From Brucella gallinifaecis (GTDB taxonomy: Bacteria > Pseudomonadota > Alphaproteobacteria > Rhizobiales > Rhizobiaceae): 64,000 nt of DNA. The translations under genes were made by a program, and so were the position numbers. Below the pieces are notes generated by a model. It had not been told where the DNA came from. It did not search any database and saw nothing but the letters and a program-made list of their open reading frames with translations. Positions 7,062 to 15,327 of the stretch are shown in pieces (the first letter of the stretch is position 1; each line of letters begins with the position of its first letter). Where the stretch lies: contig NZ_ML636801.1 of NCBI RefSeq assembly GCF_006476605.1, forward strand, positions 424,756-488,755, in the 5' to 3' direction.

Positions 7062-8488
7062 GACACGAAGCCCCTGACGTTGCCAAAGCCCTGCCGCATA
7101 ACATCGAAGCGGAACAAGCCATGCTTGGCGCTGTATTCATCAACAACGCTGCCTATGACGTTGTTTCGCCATTCCTAAAGGCTGATCATTTCTATGAACC
7201 ATTCCATAAGAGGTTGTGGGAGGTTATCGGCCGAGTAATCCAGAGCGGGAAGAACGCGAACCCGATCACGCTCAAGCACTTCATTGATGCGAATGAACCG
7301 ATCACGCCGGATATGAATGCATTCCAATACACAGCGCGTCTGGCAACGGAAGCTGTCACAGTATTGAACGCAACTGATTACGCTCATGCGATTGTCGATC
7401 TGGCACAGCACCGTGAGCTCAACTCGATCTTCCTTGATGGCAACGATCAGGTGAACAATCCTTCGCCCGATAGATCAGCAGCCCAGATCGCAGCCGACAT
7501 TGAAGAACGTCTTGCAGCAATAAGAGCGGAAAGCCCAAAAGCAGAGGGACCGGGAACGGCTAAGGCGGCAGTTGCCCGGATCATGGATCAAGACGCCAAG
7601 GGCGCGGTTGTCCCAACAATCAAGTTGCCACTCGATCAGATCACAGAGGTTCTTAATGGTGATTTGGAAGCCGGGAACTATTACGGGCTTCTATCATCGT
7701 CAGGAGAGGGCAAGACAAGCCTTCTGGTGCAGATCGTGGATCATGTGGCTGCAACTGGACACCCGGCGCTTGTGATCAGCTATGACCAGTCGCCGGAACA
7801 GATTTTTCAACAGATGGCGTCACAGCGCACCGGGATAGATGGCCCACGTATCAGACAGAAGCAGCTCACCGATAAGGAAAAGGAACGCTATTACAAGGAG
7901 CTGCTCACAATCTCTCGTCTGCCGATCGAAGTAAAGCGATGCACCCGCGAAGGCACAGCACAGCTTGGCGGATATGTCAGGCAGTTTCGCAAGCGTTTCC
8001 CCCAAGGCTATCCGATGATCTTTCTCGACCATGTACGCAAGGTCACGCCGCGCGATCCGAAAGCTCACGAAGGACGCATTGCTTCCGAGATTAACGGCTT
8101 TTGCAAGGCCATGGCGGTTGAAATGAATGCAGTCTGGTTAAGCCTCATGCAGCGCAACAGTGCCGGTATGAAGCGCGACAATCCCCGGCCCATATCCAGC
8201 GACATATTCGGCGGTGAACAGGCTAAGGAAGACTTTGACGGCATTCTCTATCTGTACCGGCCCGACAAGTACAAGGAAGACCAGTTGCGGATTGCCAAGA
8301 ACGAAAAGGAAAAGGACGAAATCGAACGCCGGTTTGAAGGCTGGGAGGATCAAGCAGAGATAGGGGCTTTGAAGGTCCGCTTCGGTGACAGCACAGTGAG
8401 ACGTCGCTTGCGGTTTGAAAAGGAATGCACCCGGTACGTGTCTATGCGGAACCAAGGCGATGCAACATTTGAGGGGATGGGTTTCTGA
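7058..8488 (+). CDS. DnaB-like replicative helicase
   Basis: A 476-residue protein started at the ATG at 7058 that overlaps the upstream TGA. Residues 8-115 match the DnaB N-terminal domain (ALPHNIEAEQAMLGAVF). The RecA-like ATPase domain at about 190-470 has Walker A SSSGEGKT (213-220), Walker B near MIFLDHV and a glutamine/arginine-rich loop LMQRNS. It unwinds phage DNA at the fork. No DnaC-type loader is visible nearby; the DnaA-like protein may help recruitment (inference). Confidence 0.92.
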   Translation: MRHEAPDVAKALPHNIEAEQAMLGAVFINNAAYDVVSPFLKADHFYEPFHKRLWEVIGRVIQSGKNANPITLKHFIDANEPITPDMNAFQYTARLATEAVTVLNATDYAHAIVDLAQHRELNSIFLDGNDQVNNPSPDRSAAQIAADIEERLAAIRAESPKAEGPGTAKAAVARIMDQDAKGAVVPTIKLPLDQITEVLNGDLEAGNYYGLLSSSGEGKTSLLVQIVDHVAATGHPALVISYDQSPEQIFQQMASQRTGIDGPRIRQKQLTDKEKERYYKELLTISRLPIEVKRCTREGTAQLGGYVRQFRKRFPQGYPMIFLDHVRKVTPRDPKAHEGRIASEINGFCKAMAVEMNAVWLSLMQRNSAGMKRDNPRPISSDIFGGEQAKEDFDGILYLYRPDKYKEDQLRIAKNEKEKDEIERRFEGWEDQAEIGALKVRFGDSTVRRRLRFEKECTRYVSMRNQGDATFEGMGF

Positions 8489-8796
8489 TGAACCACTTCG
8501 CAGCCTATGTTCAGAAAGTACCGAGAGGATACCGCGTCATGGTCCGCTTTGCTCAGCATGGCAGGCCAAACCCGATCCTATGCAAGGGCGGCGCACCAAT
8601 CGTCTACCCAACCAAGCTGGAAGCCACAGAGGAAGCGCTCAAGCACCTTCTGGCATACATGAACAACGAATACCTTCGGGTAGGTGAAACCGCGTCCAGC
8701 GCCCGCACAGAGGCAGAGAAGCTATTCCCGTCACTCCAGCCGATACGGAAGAACGGGAAGGTTATCCAGGTGGAACGGAAAAGGGCGGCGGCATGA
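8488..8796 (+). CDS. Phage protein of unknown function
   Basis: A 102-residue soluble protein (MNHFAAYVQKVPRGYRVMVR...), coupled to the helicase by TGATG and to the next gene by a 4-base overlap. The first 50 residues look beta-rich. No family recognised; the operon position suggests a replication accessory. Confidence 0.65.
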   Translation: MNHFAAYVQKVPRGYRVMVRFAQHGRPNPILCKGGAPIVYPTKLEATEEALKHLLAYMNNEYLRVGETASSARTEAEKLFPSLQPIRKNGKVIQVERKRAAA

Positions 8797-9443
8797 GAAA
8801 GCTTGCAGCAATATTCCTCTATGAAAAGAGCGGTCGCACCGCGCAGCCATGGGCAGATGCTGGGATTGAATGCTGGTGTGTGGATATAGATCATTCGATC
8901 CGCCGGGATAAGAAGATCGGAAACATCAATTTCGTCTGGGGTGATGCCCGTTCGTGGCGTCCACCGTCTGGCCTGGATATCGTGTTTGTCGCTTCTATGT
9001 CGCCATGTACCGATGTCAGCGGAGCCGGTGCACGTGATTTCGTCAAGAAGGGCGGGATAATGCTTCGGGATGCTATCGAGATGTTCGAAGCTGGCCGTCA
9101 GGTGGCGGCATGGTCAGGCGCTCCATACTTCTGCGAAAACCCGGTCGGCGTCCTGTCCAGCATTCCGCACATAGGCAAGCCCGACTTCTATTTCCATCCG
9201 TCAGACTATGCAGGGTATGCCGACGATCCCAGCAGCGAGGCCTACACGAAGAAAACGTGTCTCTGGACCGGAAACGGCTTTGTGATGCCAGCCAAGAAAC
9301 CAGTCGACCCAGTGCTTGGATCGAAGATGTGGAAACTCACCCCCAGCGATGACCGGGCTGACTTGAGAAGCGCAACACCACAGGGCTTTGCCCGCGCAGT
9401 ATTTGAGGCGAATTGCCCGTTTGAGATGAGGAAGGCGGCATGA
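8793..9443 (+). CDS. C5-cytosine methyltransferase-like protein
   Basis: A 216-residue protein with the order of motifs seen in short phage C5 methyltransferases: a SAM-binding start (residues 8-35, ending in the acidic CVDID), catalytic Cys in SPCTDVSGAG (motif IV), CENPVG (equivalent to motif VI ENV), and KKTCLWTG. It is shorter than typical Dcm enzymes, which carry a larger target-recognition domain. It is the second DNA methyltransferase of the same operon. Activity and target are not predictable here. Confidence 0.75.
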   Translation: MRKLAAIFLYEKSGRTAQPWADAGIECWCVDIDHSIRRDKKIGNINFVWGDARSWRPPSGLDIVFVASMSPCTDVSGAGARDFVKKGGIMLRDAIEMFEAGRQVAAWSGAPYFCENPVGVLSSIPHIGKPDFYFHPSDYAGYADDPSSEAYTKKTCLWTGNGFVMPAKKPVDPVLGSKMWKLTPSDDRADLRSATPQGFARAVFEANCPFEMRKAA

Positions 9444-9934
9444 GACATCCAAATGTATACTTGGACCTTGATGGCGTCATGGCAGATTTTGACGCCTATT
9501 TCCCGGCGCTTTTCGGCGTCGATCACCGTGGAATGGCAGACGACGACATGTGGGCGACGATCAATGCTCACCCGTCATACTTCCGCGACATGCCGATGTG
9601 CCCCGGCGCGAAGATGTTCTTCGACCGGATTGCATGGCTTGATCCGATCATTCTCACGGCCTGCCCAAAGTCGAACTATGCCCACGTGGCGCGACAGAAG
9701 CGGGAATGGGTGAGGGAGCACCTTTCGACCCGGTGCCATGTTCTTCCAGTGATGGGCGGTCGCAATAAGCCGCTGTTCATGCATTCCCGTGGCGACATCC
9801 TGATTGATGATTTCGAACGAAACACCACGGCCTGGAAGCTGGAAGGCGGTTTCGCGATCCTGCACCGGGATTTCGAGACCACGCGAGACGAGCTTGAAAA
9901 TGAAATCGTGAGGCGAGGGAAGGCGTACATATGA
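9440..9934 (+). CDS. HAD phosphatase, 5'(3')-deoxyribonucleotidase-like
   Basis: A 164-residue HAD-fold protein with motif I YLDLDGVMADFD (nucleophile Asp9, Asp11) and a C-terminal acidic motif DILIDDFERN. It resembles NT5C-type deoxyribonucleotidases, which remove phosphate from deoxynucleoside monophosphates. In a phage replication block it may adjust nucleotide pools. It overlaps both neighbours by 4 bases. Confidence 0.85.
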   Translation: MRHPNVYLDLDGVMADFDAYFPALFGVDHRGMADDDMWATINAHPSYFRDMPMCPGAKMFFDRIAWLDPIILTACPKSNYAHVARQKREWVREHLSTRCHVLPVMGGRNKPLFMHSRGDILIDDFERNTTAWKLEGGFAILHRDFETTRDELENEIVRRGKAYI

Positions 9935-10377
9935 CAGTTGACCCTCGTGTTTATTTGATATGCGCAGAGTACGGCATCAAGATCGTGGATGCCCACCGAT
10001 ACCCGGATATTGGCGAAACACGGGCGGTCGCCACACTGGACCGGATACTGCGCAACTATGGAGAGGGCCATTTCCGCTTGGTCATGACCACACTGGCGGA
10101 AACGGCCAACAACAAGGCTTGTCTCGATGAATTTGGCCTCTGGATGGCTTCCGACATGGTGATTGCAAACCGGGGCCTGATTGAGCGTGATACGTCAGCA
10201 TGGCTGGAATTATGGGATGCAATACCGCTAGGGCGCCTTCAATTCATCGCCAATGACCTTTCAGGCATCACCCCACAACGACATGCTATCTCTGGCATGG
10301 TATACGAAAGGGTGTTCCGCCGATTTGGACCGAACGCCGAACAACTCGACCTTTTGGACGATAGGAGGACAGCATGA
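9931..10377 (+). CDS. Phage protein of unknown function
   Basis: A 148-residue protein in the early operon with 4-base overlaps on both sides. It contains LVMTTLAETANNKACLDEF and MVIANRG, which suggest a mixed alpha/beta or helical fold. It has no membrane segment. I do not recognise a characterised family. Confidence 0.65.
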   Translation: MTVDPRVYLICAEYGIKIVDAHRYPDIGETRAVATLDRILRNYGEGHFRLVMTTLAETANNKACLDEFGLWMASDMVIANRGLIERDTSAWLELWDAIPLGRLQFIANDLSGITPQRHAISGMVYERVFRRFGPNAEQLDLLDDRRTA

Positions 10378-11003
10378 CGCCGTTGGAAATAGCTGAACTG
10401 TTCATCCGAGGCGCAGAAGTTGACCGGCGGTTGCCACAGACAGCGAAGCCGAAGCAGTTGAAGGCGCAGAGCCTGGGTTATGTCCATAGCTGGGAAGAAA
10501 TGCGGGAATGGGGCGATGCACGGCACAAGGAACACCGTGCGGAAATGTTCGCCAAGACCAAGCTGACCACACAGGACGTTTCAGAGTGGGAGCGCTGCAA
10601 CCAGCTTATTCTATCCGTTCAGGATGAAACCCGCCGCCGCTGTCTCTGGAATTGGGCAATCGCACAGGCTGGTGGCCTGTCATTTACGAAGTGGTGTGCC
10701 TCCCAAGGCTTCACCAGAGAAACGGGAAGAAGGAAGAAAAACCGCGCAATATTGGAGATTTTCGGCGAGATTGTCCGCATTAACGGCCAAAATTACAAAA
10801 CAGCCCTAAATGGGGAGTTGCAAGTTTGCGCCGAAACAGGGCAAATTCAGGTCACAATCGGAGATGATGCGACAGAGAAACAACCGCTAAATTGGCGGAT
10901 GGATCGGGCAATCTCCAGCGAAGAAGATCGAAGCTTTGAATGGGCAGAAGCCCGAAACGAAAGACGCCGCCAGAAGTATGCTGAAAGGCGCAAGGCGGCA
11001 TGA
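10374..11003 (+). CDS. DUF6362-like phage protein
   Basis: A 209-residue protein. The region RRLPQTAKPKQLKAQSLGYVHSW, followed by a WNWAIAQAG...FTKWCASQGFTRETGRRKKNRA segment, resembles DUF6362, a helical, probably DNA-binding domain of rhizobial phages. The SLGF...TGRRKKNRA part has the look of an HTH. It ends the coupled early operon; downstream there is a terminator at 11321-11346. Confidence 0.7.
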   Translation: MTPLEIAELFIRGAEVDRRLPQTAKPKQLKAQSLGYVHSWEEMREWGDARHKEHRAEMFAKTKLTTQDVSEWERCNQLILSVQDETRRRCLWNWAIAQAGGLSFTKWCASQGFTRETGRRKKNRAILEIFGEIVRINGQNYKTALNGELQVCAETGQIQVTIGDDATEKQPLNWRMDRAISSEEDRSFEWAEARNERRRQKYAERRKAA

Positions 11004-11028
11004 TTAGAGGCACTGCCTCAACGGAATG

Positions 11029-11253
11029 CTACTCTATCAGCTTAGCCAGTTCCGCTGCTCTTTGCGCAGCTATTTCTGGATCATGCTTACTGTCTTCAAA
11101 CGTTCTCATCACTGCACGGGCTAAGCGGTCCCGGTCTTTGTGTGTGGCAGGGCAGCGGCCCAGAAGTTCACAGCATCGATTGTAAGCATCCTGCAAGAGA
11201 GCCAGTTCGTTCGGATTATAATTCCCGCGGTAGTCAGCGCTTCTAAAAGGCAT
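11029..11253 (-). CDS. Small conserved protein, unknown function
   Basis: A 74-residue protein started at the ATG at 11253 behind AGGGAG; the longer frame from 11430 has no such site. It reads MPFRSADYRGNYNPNELALL... with a helical core LARAVMRTFEDSKHDPEIAAQRAAELAKL. Similar small cytoplasmic proteins occur in rhizobial chromosomes and phages. It is antisense to the operon exit and may be expressed in the lysogen. Confidence 0.75.
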   Translation of the reverse strand: MPFRSADYRGNYNPNELALLQDAYNRCCELLGRCPATHKDRDRLARAVMRTFEDSKHDPEIAAQRAAELAKLIE

Positions 11254-11320
11254 GATACATTCTCCCTGAAAGCAATGGATATGCTTTACTGTCTGAAAAG
11301 CAAGGAAATTTAACGTTGCC

Positions 11321-11346
11321 AGCCCCGCCGTCGTGCGGGGCTTTTT
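11321..11346 (+). terminator. Rho-independent terminator of the early operon
   Basis: AGCCCCGC (11321-11328) pairs with GCGGGGCT (11335-11342) around a 6-base loop, followed by TTTTT in the rightward direction. It separates the early operon from the late region. Confidence 0.8.
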
Positions 11347-11511
11347 CGCATCATAGGGAGCGGCACTCCTTTCACTCATCCTACCGGGCGATGAGGCAAT
11401 AGCTACACTCGTGGGTGAAGAGCCCAACACTGGCCGCTCCGGGGTGAGAACCTTGCATTAAGCAGTGTGAAGTGGGCAAGCCCGGTTAAACGCTAATCAG
11501 GAGAATGGATC

Positions 11512-11748
11512 ATGGCAGGTGTTAAACCGAGCGAAGCGCAAATTGTCGTCAAGCACCATGAGGACGGCAGAATGCTGGTGTTCATTAACGGTCAGATAAT
11601 CCCCGGCCTTGAGTGTGCCCAGATAACACAGGATTGTGGACGTGCTGCATTACTGAGCCTGTCATTTAACGGGAGAGGCTTTCGGCTGGATACGTCACCA
11701 TTGACCGTCAATGAATGGCGCGAAACCCGTAAGGGAGAAACAGCATGA
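11512..11748 (+). CDS. Small phage protein, unknown function
   Basis: A 78-residue protein with GGAGAATGGATC ahead of its ATG. It reads as a small beta-rich protein (RMLVFINGQIIPGLECAQI...LLSLSFNGRGFRL). It overlaps the next tiny gene by ATGA. No family recognised. Confidence 0.6.
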   Translation: MAGVKPSEAQIVVKHHEDGRMLVFINGQIIPGLECAQITQDCGRAALLSLSFNGRGFRLDTSPLTVNEWRETRKGETA

Positions 11749-11849
11749 ACCGTCGCAGCTTCCTCTCCTTCATCGGTCTTGCTCCTGTAGCTGCTGCCCT
11801 TCCTGCAATGGCGGATACTTCGATGCGTGATAGTCCGAGTATGTGTTAA
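11745..11849 (+). CDS. Tiny Tat-like signal peptide protein (34 aa)
   Basis: A 34-residue frame, MNRRSFLSFIGLAPVAAALP..., with a twin-arginine-like N-terminus (RRSFLSF) and an AMA-D cleavage-like site. After cleavage only about a dozen residues would remain. It is coupled to the upstream gene by a 4-base overlap. It may be a real peptide or the stump of a longer secreted protein. Confidence 0.5.
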   Translation: MNRRSFLSFIGLAPVAAALPAMADTSMRDSPSMC

Positions 11850-11853
11850 CTAT

Positions 11854-12018
11854 TTAGCTTTCGCGTATTTCTTTGCACCGTTTACATATTTCGATATGTC
11901 GATCCAGAACATCGTCAGTAAAACCCACATGTACGCGTTGCCCCCATTTGTGGCCGAACAACCCACACATCACTGATTGAAGTATTTGTCTCAAGTCAGC
12001 GCTCCCTTTTATCCCCAT
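11854..12018 (-). CDS. Small CxxC protein (54 aa)
   Basis: On the minus strand an ATG at 12018 opens 54 codons ending in TAA at 11854. The sequence has MCGLFGHKWGQRVHVG and a CKRCKEIRES tail. A GHKW motif with a nearby CxxC is typical of small putative zinc-binding phage proteins. The ribosome binding site is poor, and a start at the internal Met17 is possible. It fills the otherwise empty 11850-12060 interval. Confidence 0.5.
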   Translation of the reverse strand: MGIKGSADLRQILQSVMCGLFGHKWGQRVHVGFTDDVLDRHIEICKRCKEIRES

Positions 12019-12060
12019 CTGAAGTAAACAGTGGCTAGCCTAGTAAAGCAAGAGGGATAG

Positions 12061-12486
12061 ATGCCTAAGATCAAAACCCTCAAGCCTCTCGTATCCATGA
12101 TGAAGCCAAGGCTGGGATACTCAACAGGGAATGAGAGAGAGCGGGATAAGAAACGGCAGCAGGAACAGCACTGGCGCAAATGGTATCAGACGAAAGAATG
12201 GTACAGGCTGCGACAGAAGGCATTCACCCGGGATCATTACACCTGCCAGCGTTCGGGTGTCTTATGCATTGGTAAGGGCAATGTACCTGACGCGCCAGTA
12301 GCGAACCATAAGGTTCCACATAAGGGCAATCGAGAACTGTTCTTCAACCTCGACAATATCGAGACTGTTTCAAAGCAGGTTCACGATAGCATCATCCAGC
12401 GCGAGGAAAAGAGCGGCAGGGTCATTGGTTCTTCTGAGGAAGGCATGCCGATAGACCAGTCTCACCATTGGTATTCCGACCGCTGA
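12061..12486 (+). CDS. HNH endonuclease (packaging-associated type)
   Basis: A 141-residue protein with the HNH layout WYRLRQKAFTRDHYTCQRSG...VANHKVPHKGN...LDNIETVSKQVHDS: the paired His region (NHKVPH), Asn of NIETV and final His. This is the HK97 gp74 type that sits next to terminase and assists cos cleavage. A GAGGGATAG site precedes the ATG. It is the first gene of the packaging block. Confidence 0.88.
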   Translation: MPKIKTLKPLVSMMKPRLGYSTGNERERDKKRQQEQHWRKWYQTKEWYRLRQKAFTRDHYTCQRSGVLCIGKGNVPDAPVANHKVPHKGNRELFFNLDNIETVSKQVHDSIIQREEKSGRVIGSSEEGMPIDQSHHWYSDR

Positions 12487-12493
12487 ATGGTAA

Positions 12494-12540
12494 GTTAGGC
12501 AGTCTGCCGAGGTGCTACCAACACGCTCGACAGACCTAAC
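12494..12540 (+). other. Hairpin between two HNH genes
   Basis: GTTAG (12494-12498) and GTCTG (12502-12506) pair with CAGAC (12531-12535) and CTAAC (12536-12540), leaving a 3-base bulge and a 24-base loop. There is no T-run. It may be an RNA structure or part of a recognition site. Confidence 0.35.
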
Positions 12541-12567
12541 CGAAACGAACCTGTATAAGAGGATCGG

Positions 12568-13242
12568 ATGGCTGAGCCACATGTACCGCAACTATCGCGG
12601 ATATGCACCCATTGTCTTGAAGACAAACCCGCAACATTAGAATTCTTTCCCCTGCATAAGATGGGGAAACATGGTCTGCACTCATACTGCATACCGTGCA
12701 AGAAGGCTGACGACACAAAGCGTCGCAATAGGCCAGATCAAAAGGCCCGTCAGAAAGCATGGCGTGATGCCAATAAAGCCAACGTCAAGGATTACAACGC
12801 GGCGTATCGAGAAGCCGGATACTCATCAACACAGCATTGTGCTGAATGGCGAGCCAAGAACCTTGAAAAGGCTAGAGCCTATGCTCGTAGTATGCAGAGA
12901 CGCAAACGTGAGACAAGCGAAGCGTTTCTGTTGAAACAAAGGGTGTCTGCCCGGCTCAATGATATGCTCAAGGGCAAAGGTGGACGAACGACAGAGCAGT
13001 TGCTCGGTTACAGCGCCGAAACGCTAAGGCTGCATATCGAAAGACAGTTCACTACCGGCATGAGTTGGGAGAAGATGCGTAAGGGCGTGATTGAAATAGA
13101 TCACATCATTCCAGTGCGCGAGTTCAACATCACATCGTATGATGATCCAGACTTTGCATCGTGTTGGGCATTGTCAAACCTTCGACCAATGTGGGCCAAG
13201 GAAAATCGCAGCAAGAATGGGAAGCGGACACATCTGATCTAG
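12568..13242 (+). CDS. Free-standing HNH endonuclease with zinc ribbon
   Basis: A 224-residue protein. The N-terminus has two Cys pairs (CTHC ... CIPCKK) forming a zinc-ribbon. A basic helical linker follows. The C-terminal HNH core is IEIDHIIPVREFN...CWALSNLRPMWAKENRSKNGK, with catalytic Asp-His and Asn. This form is usual for free-standing, often homing-like, phage endonucleases. It lies between the gp74-like HNH gene and the small terminase, a place where such genes insert. Confidence 0.85.
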   Translation: MAEPHVPQLSRICTHCLEDKPATLEFFPLHKMGKHGLHSYCIPCKKADDTKRRNRPDQKARQKAWRDANKANVKDYNAAYREAGYSSTQHCAEWRAKNLEKARAYARSMQRRKRETSEAFLLKQRVSARLNDMLKGKGGRTTEQLLGYSAETLRLHIERQFTTGMSWEKMRKGVIEIDHIIPVREFNITSYDDPDFASCWALSNLRPMWAKENRSKNGKRTHLI

Positions 13243-13348
13243 ATGGGGGCGGGGGAGGTTCCGCCTAAATCCCCTTTCGACTGCGTACCCGCGTCCCAGC
13301 ACAAAAACCATAAAACGTAAGAATTTTGAATTTAGCGAGGCACAACAG
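13243..13348 (+). other. Candidate cos region upstream of terminase
   Basis: A 106-base non-coding interval between the HNH gene and the small terminase. It starts with a G-rich run (two G-tracts at 13243-13257) followed by AGGTTCCGCC. In HK97-like phages the cohesive end site lies next to the HNH and small terminase genes. Position and composition support cos; the cut site cannot be read from sequence alone. Confidence 0.4.
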
Positions 13349-13759
13349 ATGGCAAAACGCGGACGCGCTTCTGCGGCCTCGCTTGAGATAACCGTAAAGC
13401 CGATTGAGATTATTGACCGTCAGAAACCGCCTCATGATCTTACTGACGAAGAAACGGAAATATGGGCTTCTGTGGTCGATTGCGAACCCGCAGATTGGTT
13501 TAAACCTTCAACAGTGCCGCTCCTAGCGCAATACTGTAGGCACGTAATCCACGCCAGACGCATTGGCGAATTGATCGAGCAAGCTACTTCGGATCCAACC
13601 CTTCTGATCAAGGACTATGACCGTTTGCTGAAAATGCAAGAGCGGGAAAGCCGAGCAATGTCGTCTCTGGCGACAAAGATGCGGATCAGCCAACAGGCGA
13701 CAACAAACCATCGTGGCAACAAAAACGCAAAAGCAACCCGCAAACCGTGGGAAGGTTGA
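13349..13759 (+). CDS. Terminase small subunit (P27-like)
   Basis: A 136-residue protein with an N-terminal basic segment, then PHDLTDEETEIWASVV and a helical ARRIGELIEQATSDPTLLIKDYDRLLKMQERESRAMSSLATKM region, like P27-family small terminases. It recognises the packaging site and recruits the large subunit. Its 3' end overlaps the large-subunit gene by 47 bases. Confidence 0.85.
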   Translation: MAKRGRASAASLEITVKPIEIIDRQKPPHDLTDEETEIWASVVDCEPADWFKPSTVPLLAQYCRHVIHARRIGELIEQATSDPTLLIKDYDRLLKMQERESRAMSSLATKMRISQQATTNHRGNKNAKATRKPWEG

Positions 13760-15293
13760 GACACGCGCCGAGCGCAACATCAGGTGGATTGAGGAATATT
13801 GTCGTGTACCAGAAGGCCGGATGGTCGGGCAACGCGTCAAACTAAGACCTTGGCAACGACATGAAATAACGAGGATATACGACAACCCAAACGGGACACG
13901 TCGAGCGATACTAAGTTTTGGACGCAAGAACGGAAAGACGGCTCTTTCAGCATTCTTGCTCTTACTGCATCTTTGCGGACCAGAAGCTAGGCCAAACTCA
14001 CAGCTGTTCTCTGCCGCACAGTCTCGCGATCAGGCCGCTATTCTTTACAGCTTGGCATCAAAGGTTGTTCGCCAGTCACCCGATCTTAGTGCAGTGGTCA
14101 TTCCGAGAGACACGGCGAAACAGTTATTCTGTGAAGAATTAGGAACCCTTTATCGCGCTCTGTCTGCGGAAGCGGCAACTGCATATGGTTTATCGCCTGT
14201 GTTTATTGTTCATGACGAGCTTGGTCAGGTGCGCGGCCCAAGATCAGAACTGTATGAAGCGCTGGAAACAGCAACGGCGGCGCAGGACGAGCCGTTATCA
14301 ATCGTTATCTCGACGCAAGCGCCTAACCCTGATGATCTTCTATCGATCCTAATAGATGATGCATTAACAGGAGCGGACCCACGGACTGTCGTAAGCCTTT
14401 ATACAGCGCCTGATGATGCTGATCCCTTTGCGCCTGAAACAATTAAGATGGCAAACCCAGCGTTCGGCGATTTCCAGAATGCTGATGAAGTAATAGCCAT
14501 GGCAGAAGATGCCCGGCGCATGCCAAGCCGCGAGCCAGAATACAGAAACCTAATTCTAAACCAACGTGTGGAAATGTTTTCACCGTTTGTGTCGCGGTCA
14601 GTGTGGGCTGCATGTGGCTCGCCGGTCAATGATGACCTTCGGGGCGTTCCAATGTTTGGAGGCCTCGACCTTTCTAGCGTCAGCGATTTGACGGCAAAGG
14701 TTTATGTGGGTGCCGTTGACCAGAAATGGCAGGTTCTTCCCACCTTCTGGTTGCCGAAAGAAGGGCTGAAAGAGAAGTCACGTAATGACCGCGTTCCGTA
14801 TGACACTTGGGCCGAAAAGGGGTTGCTTCGCACATGCCCCGGGCGCTCTGTAGATTATGAGTTTGTCGCCGCATCAATCTATCGCGACTGTGAAAACATG
14901 GACGTGCAGAAAATAGCATTCGACCGCTGGAACTTTCGCCACCTCAAGCCTTGGCTGATAAAAGCTGGCTTTAACGAGCGGCAAGTTGACGAAGAAAGCG
15001 AAACGTCAATCTTTGTGGGTTTTGGTCAGGGATTTGTATCAATGTCCCCAGCACTCCGAACCCTTGAGGCGGACTTACTGGAGGGGCGATTATGCCATGG
15101 CGACCACCCGGTACTCACAATGTGCGCAGCAAATGCCGTTGTCACGACGAACCCGGCAGGCGACCGCAAGCTGGATAAAGCAAAAGCAAATGGACGTATC
15201 GACGGCATGATCGCTCTGGCAATGGCGAGAAGTATAGCCGGTACAGTCAAAGCAGCGCGTGAGCCTGCCTTCCAGTTGCTGGTGCTTGGCTAA
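13713..15293 (+). CDS. Terminase large subunit
   Basis: A 526-residue packaging ATPase/nuclease of the HK97 (Terminase_1) type, beginning at a GTG at 13713 inside the small-subunit gene. Walker A is SFGRKNGKT (68-76), Walker B VFIVHDE (163-169), with a coupling motif ISTQAPN. The C-terminal nuclease part holds GGLDLSSVSDLT and a late Asp-rich region (RIDGMIALAMA). It translocates DNA into the prohead and cuts at the packaging site. Confidence 0.95.
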   Translation: MATKTQKQPANRGKVETRAERNIRWIEEYCRVPEGRMVGQRVKLRPWQRHEITRIYDNPNGTRRAILSFGRKNGKTALSAFLLLLHLCGPEARPNSQLFSAAQSRDQAAILYSLASKVVRQSPDLSAVVIPRDTAKQLFCEELGTLYRALSAEAATAYGLSPVFIVHDELGQVRGPRSELYEALETATAAQDEPLSIVISTQAPNPDDLLSILIDDALTGADPRTVVSLYTAPDDADPFAPETIKMANPAFGDFQNADEVIAMAEDARRMPSREPEYRNLILNQRVEMFSPFVSRSVWAACGSPVNDDLRGVPMFGGLDLSSVSDLTAKVYVGAVDQKWQVLPTFWLPKEGLKEKSRNDRVPYDTWAEKGLLRTCPGRSVDYEFVAASIYRDCENMDVQKIAFDRWNFRHLKPWLIKAGFNERQVDEESETSIFVGFGQGFVSMSPALRTLEADLLEGRLCHGDHPVLTMCAANAVVTTNPAGDRKLDKAKANGRIDGMIALAMARSIAGTVKAAREPAFQLLVLG

Positions 15294-15327
15294 TTAAACC
15301 GAACAATCTGAATTATGGAGGTCCGTC

